DNA of 64,000 bases from Saccharopolyspora kobensis (GCF_900108315.1 NZ_FNVB01000014.1:1-64000), one strand, 5' to 3'; shown: positions 24,769 through 33,320, counted from the first letter of the stretch. Numbers and translations are program-made. Notes: generated from the sequence alone by a model not told the origin.

Positions 24769-26445
24769 TCATTCGGTTGGTGCGCTTGAGGATTCCGCTC
24801 GCCGGAAGACCCGGCGACCGGCGAACCAGGTCTCCTGCGCGGTGGTGCCGGCGAGCTCGTGCACCGGGTGGTCGAACGGGTTGCGGTCGAGCACGACGAA
24901 GTCCGCCGACTTGCCCGGCATCAGCGATCCGGTCACCTCGCCCAGGCCCATCGCCCGGGCGCCGTTGATGGTGAACACCTCGATCGCCTCGGCCGGTGTC
25001 AGCGCCTGCTCGGGCCACAGCGAGCCGGCGTGGACCCCGCTGGGATCCTGCCTGGTCACCAGCCCCTGGATGCCCTCCCACGCGTTGGGCGAGGTGCTCA
25101 CCGGCCAGTCCGATCCGCCCGCGACCAGCGCGCCGGAGTCCAGCAGCGCCCGGTTGGGCTGCATCCGCCCGGCCAGCTCCGCCGGGCGCACCTCGGCGAT
25201 GGCCGCCGGGATCACGCCGGGGAACCACAGGAACGGCGAGATGTCGGCGATGACGTCGAGCTCGGCGAAGCGCGGCAGGTCCTGCGGGTGCACGAACTGG
25301 CCGTGCGCGATCTGGAACCGGCTCGACCGGTTTCCCCCCGCGCGGATCTGCGCCACGGCGTCCAGCGTCGCGCGCACCGAAGCGTCCCCGGTGCAGTGGA
25401 TCTTCGCCGACAGCCCCGCACCGGCCACCGACCGCAGCCAGCCGAGGAGCTCCTCCGGCGGCATGCTCAGCTCGCCGTGGTGGTGCGCGCCGTGCGCGTG
25501 GTCGGGCAGGTAGGGGTCGAGGAACGCCGCGGTGCGCGTCGGCGGCACCCCGTCGAGGAAGATCTTGACGAAGTCCGGCCGGTGGTGCGCGCTGCGGTAG
25601 CGCTCGCCCTCGGCCAGCAGGTCCGCACCGATCGGGGCGAACCCGAAGATCGGATCGTTGATGAGCATCGAGCTGACCACCCAGGCGCTGAGCCCGCCGT
25701 CGTCGTCCAGCTCCTGCAACGCCCGCATGACGTCCCGCGACGCACCGGCGTCCTGGAACGCGGTGATGCCGTAGGAGTTCAGCACCTCCACGGCCCGCCG
25801 CGAGGCGCGGCGGTGCTGCTCGGCGGTCGGCGCGGCGGCGTCGCGGACCGCCCGTGCGGCGGCGATTCCCGCTCGTTCCAGCAACAACCCGGTCGGCCGC
25901 CCGGTGTCCTGGTCGCGCACGATCGCACCGCCTGCCGGGTCCGCGCTGTCCGCACCGATCCCGGCCAGCCGCAGGGCGCGCGAGTTCGCCCACCGGTTGT
26001 GGTGGCTGTCGTCCGACAGCAGCACCGGCCTGCCGCCCGACGCCTCGTCGAGCGCTCGCAACGCCGCCTCGCGGGAGAGCTCGCCGACCAGGTGCGAGCC
26101 CCACGACCCGCCGATCACCCACTCGTCCGGGCCCACCGAACGCGCCTGCTCGGCGACGACCGCGAGCACCTGCGCCAGGTCCGCCGCGGGATCCACCGAG
26201 AGCTCGAAGAGCTCGGCCATCCCGGCCAGCACGTGGTGGTTGTGCACGTCGACCAGCCCGGGCATGACGAACGCGCCGCCGAGGTCGACCACCGCAGTGC
26301 CGTCCCCGCCGTGGCGGGCGACCTCGTCGCGGTCGCCGACCGCCAGCAGCTCGCCGCCGGCGATCGCCAGGTCCGTCGCCCACGGCCGCCCGGCGTCCAC
26401 TGTGTACACCGTGGCGCCGGTCAGGATCAGGTCTGCGGTGTTCAT
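24769..26445 (-). CDS. Amidohydrolase family 3 (YtcJ-like), full length
   Basis: 558 aa, the full length of YtcJ-type enzymes. Motifs in order: TGATVYTVD, MPGLVDVHNHHV (metal-binding HxH-type), SDDSHHNRWANSRAL (the YtcJ hallmark), DFVKIFLDGVPPTRTAAFL, AKIHCTGDASVRATLDAV, IAHGQFVHPQD, GGSDWPVS with the catalytic Asp, and INGARAMGLGEVTGSL. YtcJ-like enzymes hydrolyse N-substituted formamides and other amides; the substrate here is unknown. It lies 12 bp after the moaF-like gene, so both are one transcript. It is a longer relative of the enzyme at 20336-21706. Confidence 0.9.
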   Translation of the reverse strand: MNTADLILTGATVYTVDAGRPWATDLAIAGGELLAVGDRDEVARHGGDGTAVVDLGGAFVMPGLVDVHNHHVLAGMAELFELSVDPAADLAQVLAVVAEQARSVGPDEWVIGGSWGSHLVGELSREAALRALDEASGGRPVLLSDDSHHNRWANSRALRLAGIGADSADPAGGAIVRDQDTGRPTGLLLERAGIAAARAVRDAAAPTAEQHRRASRRAVEVLNSYGITAFQDAGASRDVMRALQELDDDGGLSAWVVSSMLINDPIFGFAPIGADLLAEGERYRSAHHRPDFVKIFLDGVPPTRTAAFLDPYLPDHAHGAHHHGELSMPPEELLGWLRSVAGAGLSAKIHCTGDASVRATLDAVAQIRAGGNRSSRFQIAHGQFVHPQDLPRFAELDVIADISPFLWFPGVIPAAIAEVRPAELAGRMQPNRALLDSGALVAGGSDWPVSTSPNAWEGIQGLVTRQDPSGVHAGSLWPEQALTPAEAIEVFTINGARAMGLGEVTGSLMPGKSADFVVLDRNPFDHPVHELAGTTAQETWFAGRRVFRRAESSSAPTE

Positions 26446-26457
26446 GGCGGGGTCTCC

Positions 26458-27267
26458 TCAGCGGGCGGGGTCGTACTCGGCCGGGTGCGCGGTGGTGCTC
26501 AGGAGGCGACCGCGCGCGCCGAAGGTGAAGTGGGTGGTCGCCGAGCCGGACTCGTCGAGGCCGAAGAGCGCGCCGTGCGAGCGGATGTCGCGCGCGTTCC
26601 GGTGGTCGGCCACGGTGACCGCCGCGCACGGGATCACCTTCTCCCGCCAGGCGAACACGTGGATGCCCGGGCGCAGCTGGTAGGTGGTGTGCTCGTCGGT
26701 GTCGGCGAGACCGCGCTCCGGCCCGGCCAGGCAGTGCCAGGTGTACCAGTGCGGGCTGAGGTAGACGTGCTCGTAAGCGTGCTGCTCGCTGTACACCCAC
26801 ATCACCCGGCGCCCCAGCAGGCTCGTGGTGGGCGCCGGTGCGGTGCCGGTGACCTCCACGCCGTCGATGACCCCGGGCATGAATCCCTGGGTCACCCGCG
26901 GGGCGGTGTCGCCGATCTGGCTCACCACGCTCAGCGCGTGACCGCTGCGCAGGTCCAGCAGCAGCGACACCGCGTCGTTCGGGCGAGTGCTCGTGTGGAA
27001 CTGCACGTAGTACAGCTGCTCGTCGACCTCGAAGGCCTCGTAGCGATCCGCGCCGCGCTCGTCGCCGTGCGGGTCGCCTTCGGCCGCGACGTAGTCCCAG
27101 CGCACCTCGTCGCGGGTGAACTGGTGCTCGACGCGCGATCCGTTGGCGTTGACCAGGGTGATCGTACGGTCGGCCAGCGCGGTGGAGACCGGGCCCTTGT
27201 TGGCGTCGAAGCCGTCGGCGAGCTCGTTGAGCGGCGGCCAGGTGGAGGTGTCGGAAAGCGTGGTCAT
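26458..27267 (-). CDS. MoaF-like protein (monoamine-regulon MoaF family)
   Basis: 269 aa from ATG 27267 with GAGGAC about 9 nt upstream. The pattern WPPLNELADGFDANKGP near the start, the central GVIDGVE and the HYVYLSPHWYTWHCLAGPE-type segment (YEHVYLSPHWYTWHCL) are those of the MoaF family. Databases call it molybdenum cofactor biosynthesis protein F, but the founding MoaF belongs to the Klebsiella monoamine regulon and is not a cofactor enzyme; the name is a collision. Two beta-barrel, calycin-like halves are likely. Its place upstream of a YtcJ amidohydrolase suggests a role in amine or amide catabolism, by inference. Confidence 0.8.
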   Translation of the reverse strand: MTTLSDTSTWPPLNELADGFDANKGPVSTALADRTITLVNANGSRVEHQFTRDEVRWDYVAAEGDPHGDERGADRYEAFEVDEQLYYVQFHTSTRPNDAVSLLLDLRSGHALSVVSQIGDTAPRVTQGFMPGVIDGVEVTGTAPAPTTSLLGRRVMWVYSEQHAYEHVYLSPHWYTWHCLAGPERGLADTDEHTTYQLRPGIHVFAWREKVIPCAAVTVADHRNARDIRSHGALFGLDESGSATTHFTFGARGRLLSTTAHPAEYDPAR

Positions 27268-27486
27268 CGATTCGTCCTCGGTGATCTCCGGGGGCGGGAC
27301 GGGCACGACGATCCCGCCGCGGGCGCGGCGGTGTCTTGTCCCGGGCTGCACCGTCCTTGTCGGTGCGTGCACGCGTCCCGGCCGGACGGCTGTCGCGGCG
27401 CCGGGTCCGGGCGATGCTGCAGGCCGCGACTCCCGCTCGCGAACGTCCTCCGTGGACGCAAGCCCCGACGAGGAATGGGGTCCGCC

Positions 27487-28626
27487 ATGGTCGCCACCGG
27501 GCTCACCACCTCCGATCGCGCGGCGGGCACCTTCATCGGTGTCTACAGCGCGGTCCTCTACACCGTGCTGCTGACCGCACCGGTGATCGGCGGCGCGCTG
27601 ACCGCGCAGTTCGGCCTGACGCCGGGCGAGCTCGGCGGCCTGTTCTCGCTCGAACTCGGCGCCTTCAGCCTCGCCACCCTGCCCGCCTACCTGTGGCTGG
27701 GCCGGATCGATCCGCGCGCCGCGACCTACGCCTGCACCGCGGTGTTCATCGCGGGCAACGTCGTCTCCGGCCTGCTGGAGAGCTTCCCGCTGCTGGTCGC
27801 GGTCCGGGTGATCACCTCGCTGGCCGCGGGTTCGATCACGATCGTGCTGCTCACCCTCAGCGCCCGCACCGCCAACCCGGGCCGCGCCTTCGGCATCTTC
27901 GTGGTGAGCCAGCTGGCGATGGGCGCGCTGATCCTGGCCGTGTTCCCGGCCCTCTTCGCCGGTGCCCCCGTCTCAGCGGTGTACTGGACGATGGCCGCGC
28001 TCGGCGCGCTGTGCCTGCCGGTGGTGCGCCTGCTGCGCGGCGGCCTGAACGCGCCGGAAGCCACCGCGCACCGCACGCCGAGCGCCAGGTTCGCGCTGGG
28101 GCTGGCGGGCATCTTCCTGTTCTACATCGCGCTGAGCGGGGTGTGGACGTTCATGGCCGGGATCTCCTCGGCGGCGGGCACCGATCTCGCCGACACCAGC
28201 GTGGTGCTGTCGGTGGCGACGGTGGCCGGCATCGGCTCCGCGCTGATCGCCACGCTCATCGGCGACAGCCCGCACCGCCGCACCTACCTGCTCTCCGGTT
28301 ACGCGGCGCTGACCGCGAGCATCGCGCTGCTCTTCGGCGCTCCCGGCCTGCTCCGGTTCGCGGTGGCCGCCGTGGTCTTCAAGTTCGCCTGGACGTTCCT
28401 GCTGCCGAACCTGCTGACCGCGCTCGCGGACCTCAGCAGCGGGAACCAGGTCATGAACAGCGCGAACCTGATGATCGGCGGCGGCTTCGCGATCGGCCCG
28501 TACCTGGCGGGAGTGCTGGTCGACGCGACCGGCGGCCACACCGCGATGCTCGCGGTCTCCCTGACCGCGGTCCTGCTCGCCACGACCTGCGCCGCGATCA
28601 CCTCCAAACCGGCACCCCACCCCTGA
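27487..28626 (+). CDS. MFS transporter
   Basis: 379 aa from ATG 27487 with GAGGAATGGGG upstream. About 11-12 membrane segments are visible, with a short motif-A-like loop (LPAYLWLGRIDPRAATYA) lacking the full GxxxDRxGRR signature, and a basic central loop at residue about 190. This resembles sugar-phosphate or aromatic-compound MFS carriers rather than drug exporters, but the substrate cannot be named. It is divergent from the moaF-like/amidohydrolase operon with a 219-bp shared upstream region in which I see no convincing copy of the TetR operator. A cluster of palindromes lies directly after its stop. Confidence 0.82.
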   Translation: MVATGLTTSDRAAGTFIGVYSAVLYTVLLTAPVIGGALTAQFGLTPGELGGLFSLELGAFSLATLPAYLWLGRIDPRAATYACTAVFIAGNVVSGLLESFPLLVAVRVITSLAAGSITIVLLTLSARTANPGRAFGIFVVSQLAMGALILAVFPALFAGAPVSAVYWTMAALGALCLPVVRLLRGGLNAPEATAHRTPSARFALGLAGIFLFYIALSGVWTFMAGISSAAGTDLADTSVVLSVATVAGIGSALIATLIGDSPHRRTYLLSGYAALTASIALLFGAPGLLRFAVAAVVFKFAWTFLLPNLLTALADLSSGNQVMNSANLMIGGGFAIGPYLAGVLVDATGGHTAMLAVSLTAVLLATTCAAITSKPAPHP

Positions 28627-28642
28627 CCCGGGTCCCCACGCA

Positions 28643-28784
28643 ATTTCAATGGAAATCAAACAGTGAATTTCAATTGAAATTGCACAAAATCGGACGCACC
28701 ACCGGTGTGTCGGGCACCGGACGCACCGGAGTTCCGCGATTTCCATTGAAATCGGACGTCTGATTTCCATTGAAATCGCGGAAC
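28643..28784. repeat. Cluster of four ATTTC-N4-GAAAT palindromes, two inside a 54-bp near-palindrome
   Basis: ATTTCAATGGAAAT (28643-28656), AATTTCAATTGAAATT (28666-28681, perfect), CGATTTCCATTGAAATCG (28737-28754) and GATTTCCATTGAAATC (28762-28777). The last two are enclosed by GTTCCGC at 28731 and GCGGAAC at 28778, giving a long foldback. The stretch is AT-rich against its surroundings and lies between convergent genes. It may terminate both transcripts, be a multi-site protein-binding element, or be a mobile palindromic repeat. Confidence 0.8.
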
Positions 28785-28797
28785 CTCATGGCCGGTC

Positions 28798-29691
28798 TCA
28801 GCGCAGGTCGGTGGGTGGGTGGCCGTACTCGGCGCGGAAGACCCTGGTGAAGTGGGCGTGGCTGGCGAAGCCCCAGCGGTGCGCGATGTCGGCGATCGTG
28901 CGGTGGCGGGTTGCCGGGTCGGCCAGCTCGCGCCGCGCTCGCGCCAGGCGCCGCCGCAGGACGTACCGGCCCGGGGTGTCGCCTTCGGCGGCGAACAGCC
29001 TGCCCAGGTGCCGCGCGGACATGCCGACCACGGCGGCGACCCTGGCCGGGGACAGCTCGTGGTCGCCGAGGTGGCGGTCGATGTAGTCCTTGGCCGCGAA
29101 CAGCGGCGGAGCACCACCGGTCAGCAACGCCCGCAGCAGGTCCAGCGCCGTTTCGTCCGCGCCGTCGGCCACCGCCTCCGGGCGGGCCGCCACCGACTCC
29201 AGCAGGGTGCGCAGCGCCCGCAGCGCCGATCAGTCCGCGTCGAACTTGGCCGGGCTGGGCACTTCCGCGAACAGCTCGCGCGGAATGTCCACCAGCAGCT
29301 GGCGCATCGGCGCGGCGAAGCCGAACAGGTAGGACCGGCGCGTGTCGTACACGACCAGCTCGCCCGCGCCGAGGGTCAGGCAGCCCCGGCCGTGGTAGAA
29401 CACTGCCTCGCCGGAGAGCACCAGGCTCGCGAACACCGAATCCTTCGGCAGCGCACGGCATGCCGCCGAGGTCCGCTCGATGACGTGCTCGTTGCCGGCG
29501 ATGTCGGCCATCCGCAGCGCGCCGAACCGCACGTTGGTCTGGGTGGCCAGCAATCCCTGCTCGGCGTAGGGAGAGCACTTCAAGCCCACCAGCGCGCGGC
29601 GGTTGTACTCCTCCCACGCGGCCACCCGGTCGGCCGGGTCGAGGCGCGCCGTGGACACTCGCGAGATCAGCGAAACAGGCTGAGTCATCAC
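28798..29691 (-). pseudogene. AraC-family regulator interrupted by an in-frame TGA
   Basis: Reading from ATG 29691, residues 1-153 form the AraC_binding_2-type sensor domain (ARLDPADRVAAWEEYNR ... LGAGELVVYDTRRSYLF). The frame then hits TGA at 29230-29232, directly after AKFDAD, and continues in the same frame with SALRALRTLLESV and a complete C-terminal double helix-turn-helix (IDRHLGDHELSPARVAAVVGMSARHLGRLF ... IADIAHRWGFASHAHFTRVFRAEYG in pieces). Only one codon separates this from an intact regulator of about 297 aa. A GTG at 29193 could start a free DNA-binding domain. No selenocysteine context is seen. It follows the SDR/ADH/MFS/cupin operon in the same direction, its probable target. 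Confidence 0.75.
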
Positions 29692-29749
29692 GGCCTCCCG
29701 CCGGCGCGCCTCGTTGCGGGGGCAGGGTAACCCCGCGCCGCGCCCCGCC

Positions 29750-30448
29750 TCAAGCGGCCAGGTAGCCGCCGTCCACCGGCACCACGGCCCCGGTGACGTA
29801 GCGGGCGGCCGGCGAGCAGAGGAACTCGATCACCGAGGCGACCTCGTCGGGTTCGCCGAGCCGGCCCATCGGGATCCGCTCCAGCACCGCGGCGGAAGCC
29901 ACCGGATCGTCGAGCACGCCGCGCGCCAGCGGGGTGACCACGAAACCCGGTGCCACGCAGTTGACCCGCACGCCCAGCGGCGCGTACTCGGCAGCCAGCG
30001 AGCGGGTGAGCTGGCTGACGCCGCCCTTGCTCGCGCTGTAGGCCGGCCGGTCGGCGCTGCCGGTGAAGGCGAACATCGACGACACCGTGACGACCGAACC
30101 GCCCGTGGCGGCCAGCCGGTCGCGGGCGGCGGAGCACGCGGTGAGCACCGAGGTGAGGTTCACCGCGAGCACCCGCTCCCACACCTCCGGCTCGTACTCC
30201 CGCCGGTCGCCGCTGATGCCTGCGCAGGCCACCAGGTGCTCCACCACGTCGACCTCGCCGATCAGCCCGGCCAGCGCCGACCGGTCGGTGACGTCCTGCT
30301 CGGCGATCGCGATCCGCTCGTGCGCGGGCAACTGGCCCGGCTCGGCGGGCGGCAGCCCGATCGCCAGCACCTCCGACCCGCGCTCGGCGAACCGCAGCGC
30401 GGTGGCGGCTCCGATGCCCGAGGTTCCACCGGTGATCACCACGGTCAC
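29750..30448 (-). CDS. Short-chain dehydrogenase/reductase
   Basis: 232 aa from a GTG start that overlaps the stop of the upstream dehydrogenase by 4 bp (GTGA). Motifs: TGGTSGIG at residues 6-13, catalytic Ser-x12-Tyr-x3-Lys (SMFAFTGSADRPAYSASK), and the C-terminal VPVDGGYLAA. The strand after the glycine motif (VLAIGLPP) lacks an acidic residue, which may favour NADP. As the fourth gene of the operon 29750-33204, it probably acts on the same carbonyl/alcohol substrate class as the neighbouring Zn-dehydrogenase. Confidence 0.92.
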   Translation of the reverse strand: MTVVITGGTSGIGAATALRFAERGSEVLAIGLPPAEPGQLPAHERIAIAEQDVTDRSALAGLIGEVDVVEHLVACAGISGDRREYEPEVWERVLAVNLTSVLTACSAARDRLAATGGSVVTVSSMFAFTGSADRPAYSASKGGVSQLTRSLAAEYAPLGVRVNCVAPGFVVTPLARGVLDDPVASAAVLERIPMGRLGEPDEVASVIEFLCSPAARYVTGAVVPVDGGYLAA

Positions 30449-31437
30449 GGCCGCACCACCACCTTCACCTCACCGGCACCCGCGCGCAGGCCGCGCTCCA
30501 CCACCTCGTCGAGCGCCACCGTCGAGGTGACGATCCGGGAGAAGTCCACGCCCTGCGAAGCGAGCCGGATCAGTTCCGGGAAGGTGTCCCGGTAGCCGAC
30601 GGTCGCGATGATGGACTGCTCGCGGTTGACGAGCGCGAAGGCGTCGAAGTCCAGGCGCCCGCCGAGCCCGACGAGCACCACGCGCCCGCCCGCCCGCGTC
30701 ACCGCGATCGATTTGTCCAACGTGGACTGGACGCCGACCACCTCGAAGGCCACGTCCACCTCGGGTACGTCGTCGCCGACGCTGGTGGCTCCCAGCTCCA
30801 CCGCCAGCTCGCGCCGCGCGGCGTCCGGGTCGACACCGTGGATCCGCTGCACGCCCAGTTGCCGCGCGAGCAGCGTGATCAGCAACCCGATCGGCCCGAG
30901 CCCGACCACCGCGATCGATTCGCCGGGACGCGCTCCCGACCGCCGCAGCGCGTGCAGCGCCACCGAGGCGGGCTCGAAAACCGCTGCCTGCTCGAAGGAA
31001 ACGTCCTCGGGCAGCACGTGCGCCATGTACGCCGGGACGGTGGCGTACTCGGCCAGACCGCCGTGCCCCATCAACCCGGCGAACCCGAAGTGCGCGCAGA
31101 TGTTGTACTCCCCCGCCCGGCAGCGATCGCAGCGCCCGCACCGGTAGTGCGGTTCGATCGCCAACCGGTCGCCTTCGGCCAGACCGCGCACTTCGGCGCC
31201 GACCGCGGTGACCGTGCCGCAGAACTCGTGCCCGAGAACCAGTGGCGCCACCACCCCGGATTCCGGGTGCGGCCGATCCACCGGAATCGCGTGCGGCCCG
31301 TCGACGAACTCGTGCTTGTCGCTACCGCAGATCCCGCAGTATGCGACCCGAACCTGCACCTCCCCCGGCCCGGGAGCCCGCACCGGCACTTCGCCGACCC
31401 GCACGTCCCCGGCGCCGTGGTACACCGCAGCCTTCAT
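30445..31437 (-). CDS. Zinc alcohol dehydrogenase, butanediol/sorbitol dehydrogenase-like
   Basis: 330 aa. The sequence CGICGSDKHEFVDG followed by an insert with PHAIPVDRPHP and then GHEFCGTV is characteristic of (R,R)-2,3-butanediol dehydrogenase relatives. The structural zinc loop CGRCDRCRAGEYNIC has four cysteines, FEPASVALHALRRSG is the catalytic-domain helix, and GLGPIGL is the dinucleotide motif. It should interconvert an alpha-hydroxyketone or diol and its oxidised form using NAD. It overlaps both neighbours by 4 bp, so the operon cupin-MFS-ADH-SDR is tightly coupled. Confidence 0.92.
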   Translation of the reverse strand: MKAAVYHGAGDVRVGEVPVRAPGPGEVQVRVAYCGICGSDKHEFVDGPHAIPVDRPHPESGVVAPLVLGHEFCGTVTAVGAEVRGLAEGDRLAIEPHYRCGRCDRCRAGEYNICAHFGFAGLMGHGGLAEYATVPAYMAHVLPEDVSFEQAAVFEPASVALHALRRSGARPGESIAVVGLGPIGLLITLLARQLGVQRIHGVDPDAARRELAVELGATSVGDDVPEVDVAFEVVGVQSTLDKSIAVTRAGGRVVLVGLGGRLDFDAFALVNREQSIIATVGYRDTFPELIRLASQGVDFSRIVTSTVALDEVVERGLRAGAGEVKVVVRP

Positions 31438-32657
31438 GCCTCCACCTCCGCTCGCCGCTGCAGGACCAGCGGCGCGGTTTCCCGCAGTCCGAACGACAAC
31501 AGCACCACCACGACCGCGCCGCCCGCTGCGATGAACATGGCCGTCTGCAGGCCCCACTCGTCGGAGGCCCAACCCGCCAGCATCGGCGCCAGGAAACCGC
31601 CGCAGAGCTCGCCCACGCCCATCACCAGGCCCAGCGCGGTGGCCAGCGCCCGGCTCGGCACGGTCTCGGCCGGGATCGTCGCCATGAACAGCGTGAAGCA
31701 GCCCAGCCCGGTGTAGGTGAGCACGACGATCACCCCGAGCAGCAGCGGTTGCGCCACCAGCACCACGGCCAGCGGGCACAGCGCGGCGACCGCGGTGAAC
31801 GCGATCATCGTGCGCCGCCTGCCGATGCGGTCCGAGATCGCCGGCGTGGCGAAACCCCACAGCACCCAGGCGACGCCGAAGCAGGCCATCACCGCGCTCA
31901 TCGTGCCCGGCGAATACCCCTTCACCGAGGCCAGGTAGGTCGGGGCGAAGGTGATGATCACGACGAACCAGGTGAGGTAGCAGGCCGCGATCGCCATGCA
32001 CAGCGCGATGTTGCGCTGCCTCAGCAGCTGGCCGACCGGCACCTTCGCGCCGGTTTCCACGGCCGCAGCCACCCGGCCGCCGGGCGGCACCTCGCGCACC
32101 GAGCGCGCCACCCACACCGCCAGCAGCAGCCCCGGCACGATCGTCAGCAGGAACGCCGCCCGCCAGCCGACGTGCTCGGCGGCCCACACCACGACTACCG
32201 GCGAGACGATCCCGCCGAGCAGCCCGGCCGAGGATCCCTGCACCAGCCCCATGTTCAGGCCGCGGCGGTGCTGCTGGGAGGCCTCGATCATCAACGACTG
32301 CGCCATCGGCAGCACCGCGCCCTCGGCCAGCCCCATCAGCGCCCTGGCGATCAGCAACCCGGTGAAGCCGGTCATCAGACCGGACGCCGCCGAGCACACC
32401 GAGAAACCCAGGATCGCCGCGATCAGCAGCGGTTTCCGCTTCCCGATCCGGTCGGAGACGGTGCCCACGACCATCCCGGACAGCGCCCAGGTCAGCGCCA
32501 GCACCCCGGACAGCGCGCCGAGCTGGGTGTTCGACAGCGGGAAGTCCTCGCGGATCATCGGCGCGAGGAACGACAGCGCCTGCCGGTCGAAGAACACGAA
32601 ACCGAACGACAGGAACAGGATCAGCAGCAGACGGTTCTCGTAGCGGACCGGGTTCAC
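31434..32657 (-). CDS. MFS transporter, anion:cation symporter (ACS)-like
   Basis: 407 aa with 12 membrane segments. FGFVFFDRQALSFLAPMI in TM1 is typical of the ACS group (hexuronate, tartrate, phthalate importers), and motif A is GTVSDRIGKRKPLL after TM2, repeated as PAISDRIGRRRTM after TM8. Members of this group import organic anions with protons. In an operon with a dioxygenase-like cupin and two dehydrogenases it is probably the uptake system for the pathway substrate. It starts 13 bp after the cupin gene. Confidence 0.92.
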   Translation of the reverse strand: MNPVRYENRLLLILFLSFGFVFFDRQALSFLAPMIREDFPLSNTQLGALSGVLALTWALSGMVVGTVSDRIGKRKPLLIAAILGFSVCSAASGLMTGFTGLLIARALMGLAEGAVLPMAQSLMIEASQQHRRGLNMGLVQGSSAGLLGGIVSPVVVVWAAEHVGWRAAFLLTIVPGLLLAVWVARSVREVPPGGRVAAAVETGAKVPVGQLLRQRNIALCMAIAACYLTWFVVIITFAPTYLASVKGYSPGTMSAVMACFGVAWVLWGFATPAISDRIGRRRTMIAFTAVAALCPLAVVLVAQPLLLGVIVVLTYTGLGCFTLFMATIPAETVPSRALATALGLVMGVGELCGGFLAPMLAGWASDEWGLQTAMFIAAGGAVVVVLLSFGLRETAPLVLQRRAEVEA

Positions 32658-32670
32658 GGCAGCACCCGGC

Positions 32671-33204
32671 TCAGCGGAACAGCGAGTTGACGTAGTCCGC
32701 GCCGATGCCGACGGCGTCGTAGTGCTTCCGGCACAGCTCGATGTAGTCGTGCACGTCGAAGAAACCGGTGGTCTCGCCGTTCTCGTCCAGCCAGATCAGC
32801 GGGCCCTTGACGATGAACATGGCCTTCATCGGCTCCTCGCTCTCGTAGGCCACCAGGGTGTGCCCCTCCCCCGGCGCCTCGTAGACGAAGTCTCCGGCCG
32901 ATGCCGTCCACGGCCGTTCGAGGTAGCCCCACTTGCCGGAGATGGTGTAGGCGAACACCTCGTGCGGGTGGTAGTGCCGGTTGACCAACCCGGCCTTCTT
33001 GGCCCGCAGGATGTCCGACCAGGAGTTGTCCTTGACGTTGATCCACAGCGGCCGGGAGCCGACGGTGTCGGAGAACGGCGCGTAGTAGCGGTCGTCGTCG
33101 GTGGCCACCTGCGACAGGTAGACCTCCGGCTGCGCGTCCGGTCTGAAGGAGTTCTCGATCGGCTTGAGGTCCTTCCAGAACTCCGTGGTGGGCTGCTCGG
33201 GCAT
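32671..33204 (-). CDS. Cupin resembling 2,4'-dihydroxyacetophenone dioxygenase
   Basis: 177 aa, the size of 2,4'-dihydroxyacetophenone dioxygenase (DAD) subunits. The cupin core HYHPHEVFAYTISGKWGYLE with two to three histidines and the downstream APGEGHTLVAYESEEPMKAMFIVKGPLIW segment (in pieces) match that family, in which Fe bound by histidines cleaves the C-C bond between two oxygenated carbons of a hydroxyketone. It is the first gene of a four-gene operon with an importer and two dehydrogenases, so a route for an aromatic or aliphatic alpha-hydroxyketone is plausible. The true substrate is not known. Confidence 0.82.
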   Translation of the reverse strand: MPEQPTTEFWKDLKPIENSFRPDAQPEVYLSQVATDDDRYYAPFSDTVGSRPLWINVKDNSWSDILRAKKAGLVNRHYHPHEVFAYTISGKWGYLERPWTASAGDFVYEAPGEGHTLVAYESEEPMKAMFIVKGPLIWLDENGETTGFFDVHDYIELCRKHYDAVGIGADYVNSLFR

Positions 33205-33320
33205 CGTCGGCCGCCTTTCCGCTCGCTTTCAGGTGCTGGCATCCAATCCCGCCGGAGGCCCCCGGGTCTTTCCGCTGGCGGACCAGTCCTTGTCCGTCCC
33301 GGACACGCTTCCGCCGCCGT

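Noticed and set aside
26458..27267. Molybdenum cofactor biosynthesis gene
   Set aside because: The database name derives from a symbol clash. No molybdopterin genes are near, and the family founder belongs to a monoamine regulon.
24859..27486. Upstream extension of the MFS gene into a 1255-aa plus-strand frame
   Set aside because: The first about 875 codons are antisense to the amidohydrolase and moaF-like genes and have shadow composition. Only the part from 27487 has membrane segments and a good ribosome-binding site.
27268..27486. A seventh TetR operator before the MFS and moaF-like genes
   Set aside because: The best resemblance (GGACGGCTGTCGC) matches only the centre of the motif, lacks the GTAGA arm and the A-rich tail, and is within chance in GC-rich DNA.
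28643..28784. CRISPR array
   Set aside because: The repeated units are palindromic dyads of 14-18 bp with uneven spacing and no spacer structure; no cas genes are present.
29230..29232. TGA as a selenocysteine codon in the AraC regulator
   Set aside because: AraC regulators are not selenoproteins, the position is a flexible linker, and no SECIS-like hairpin is visible after the codon.
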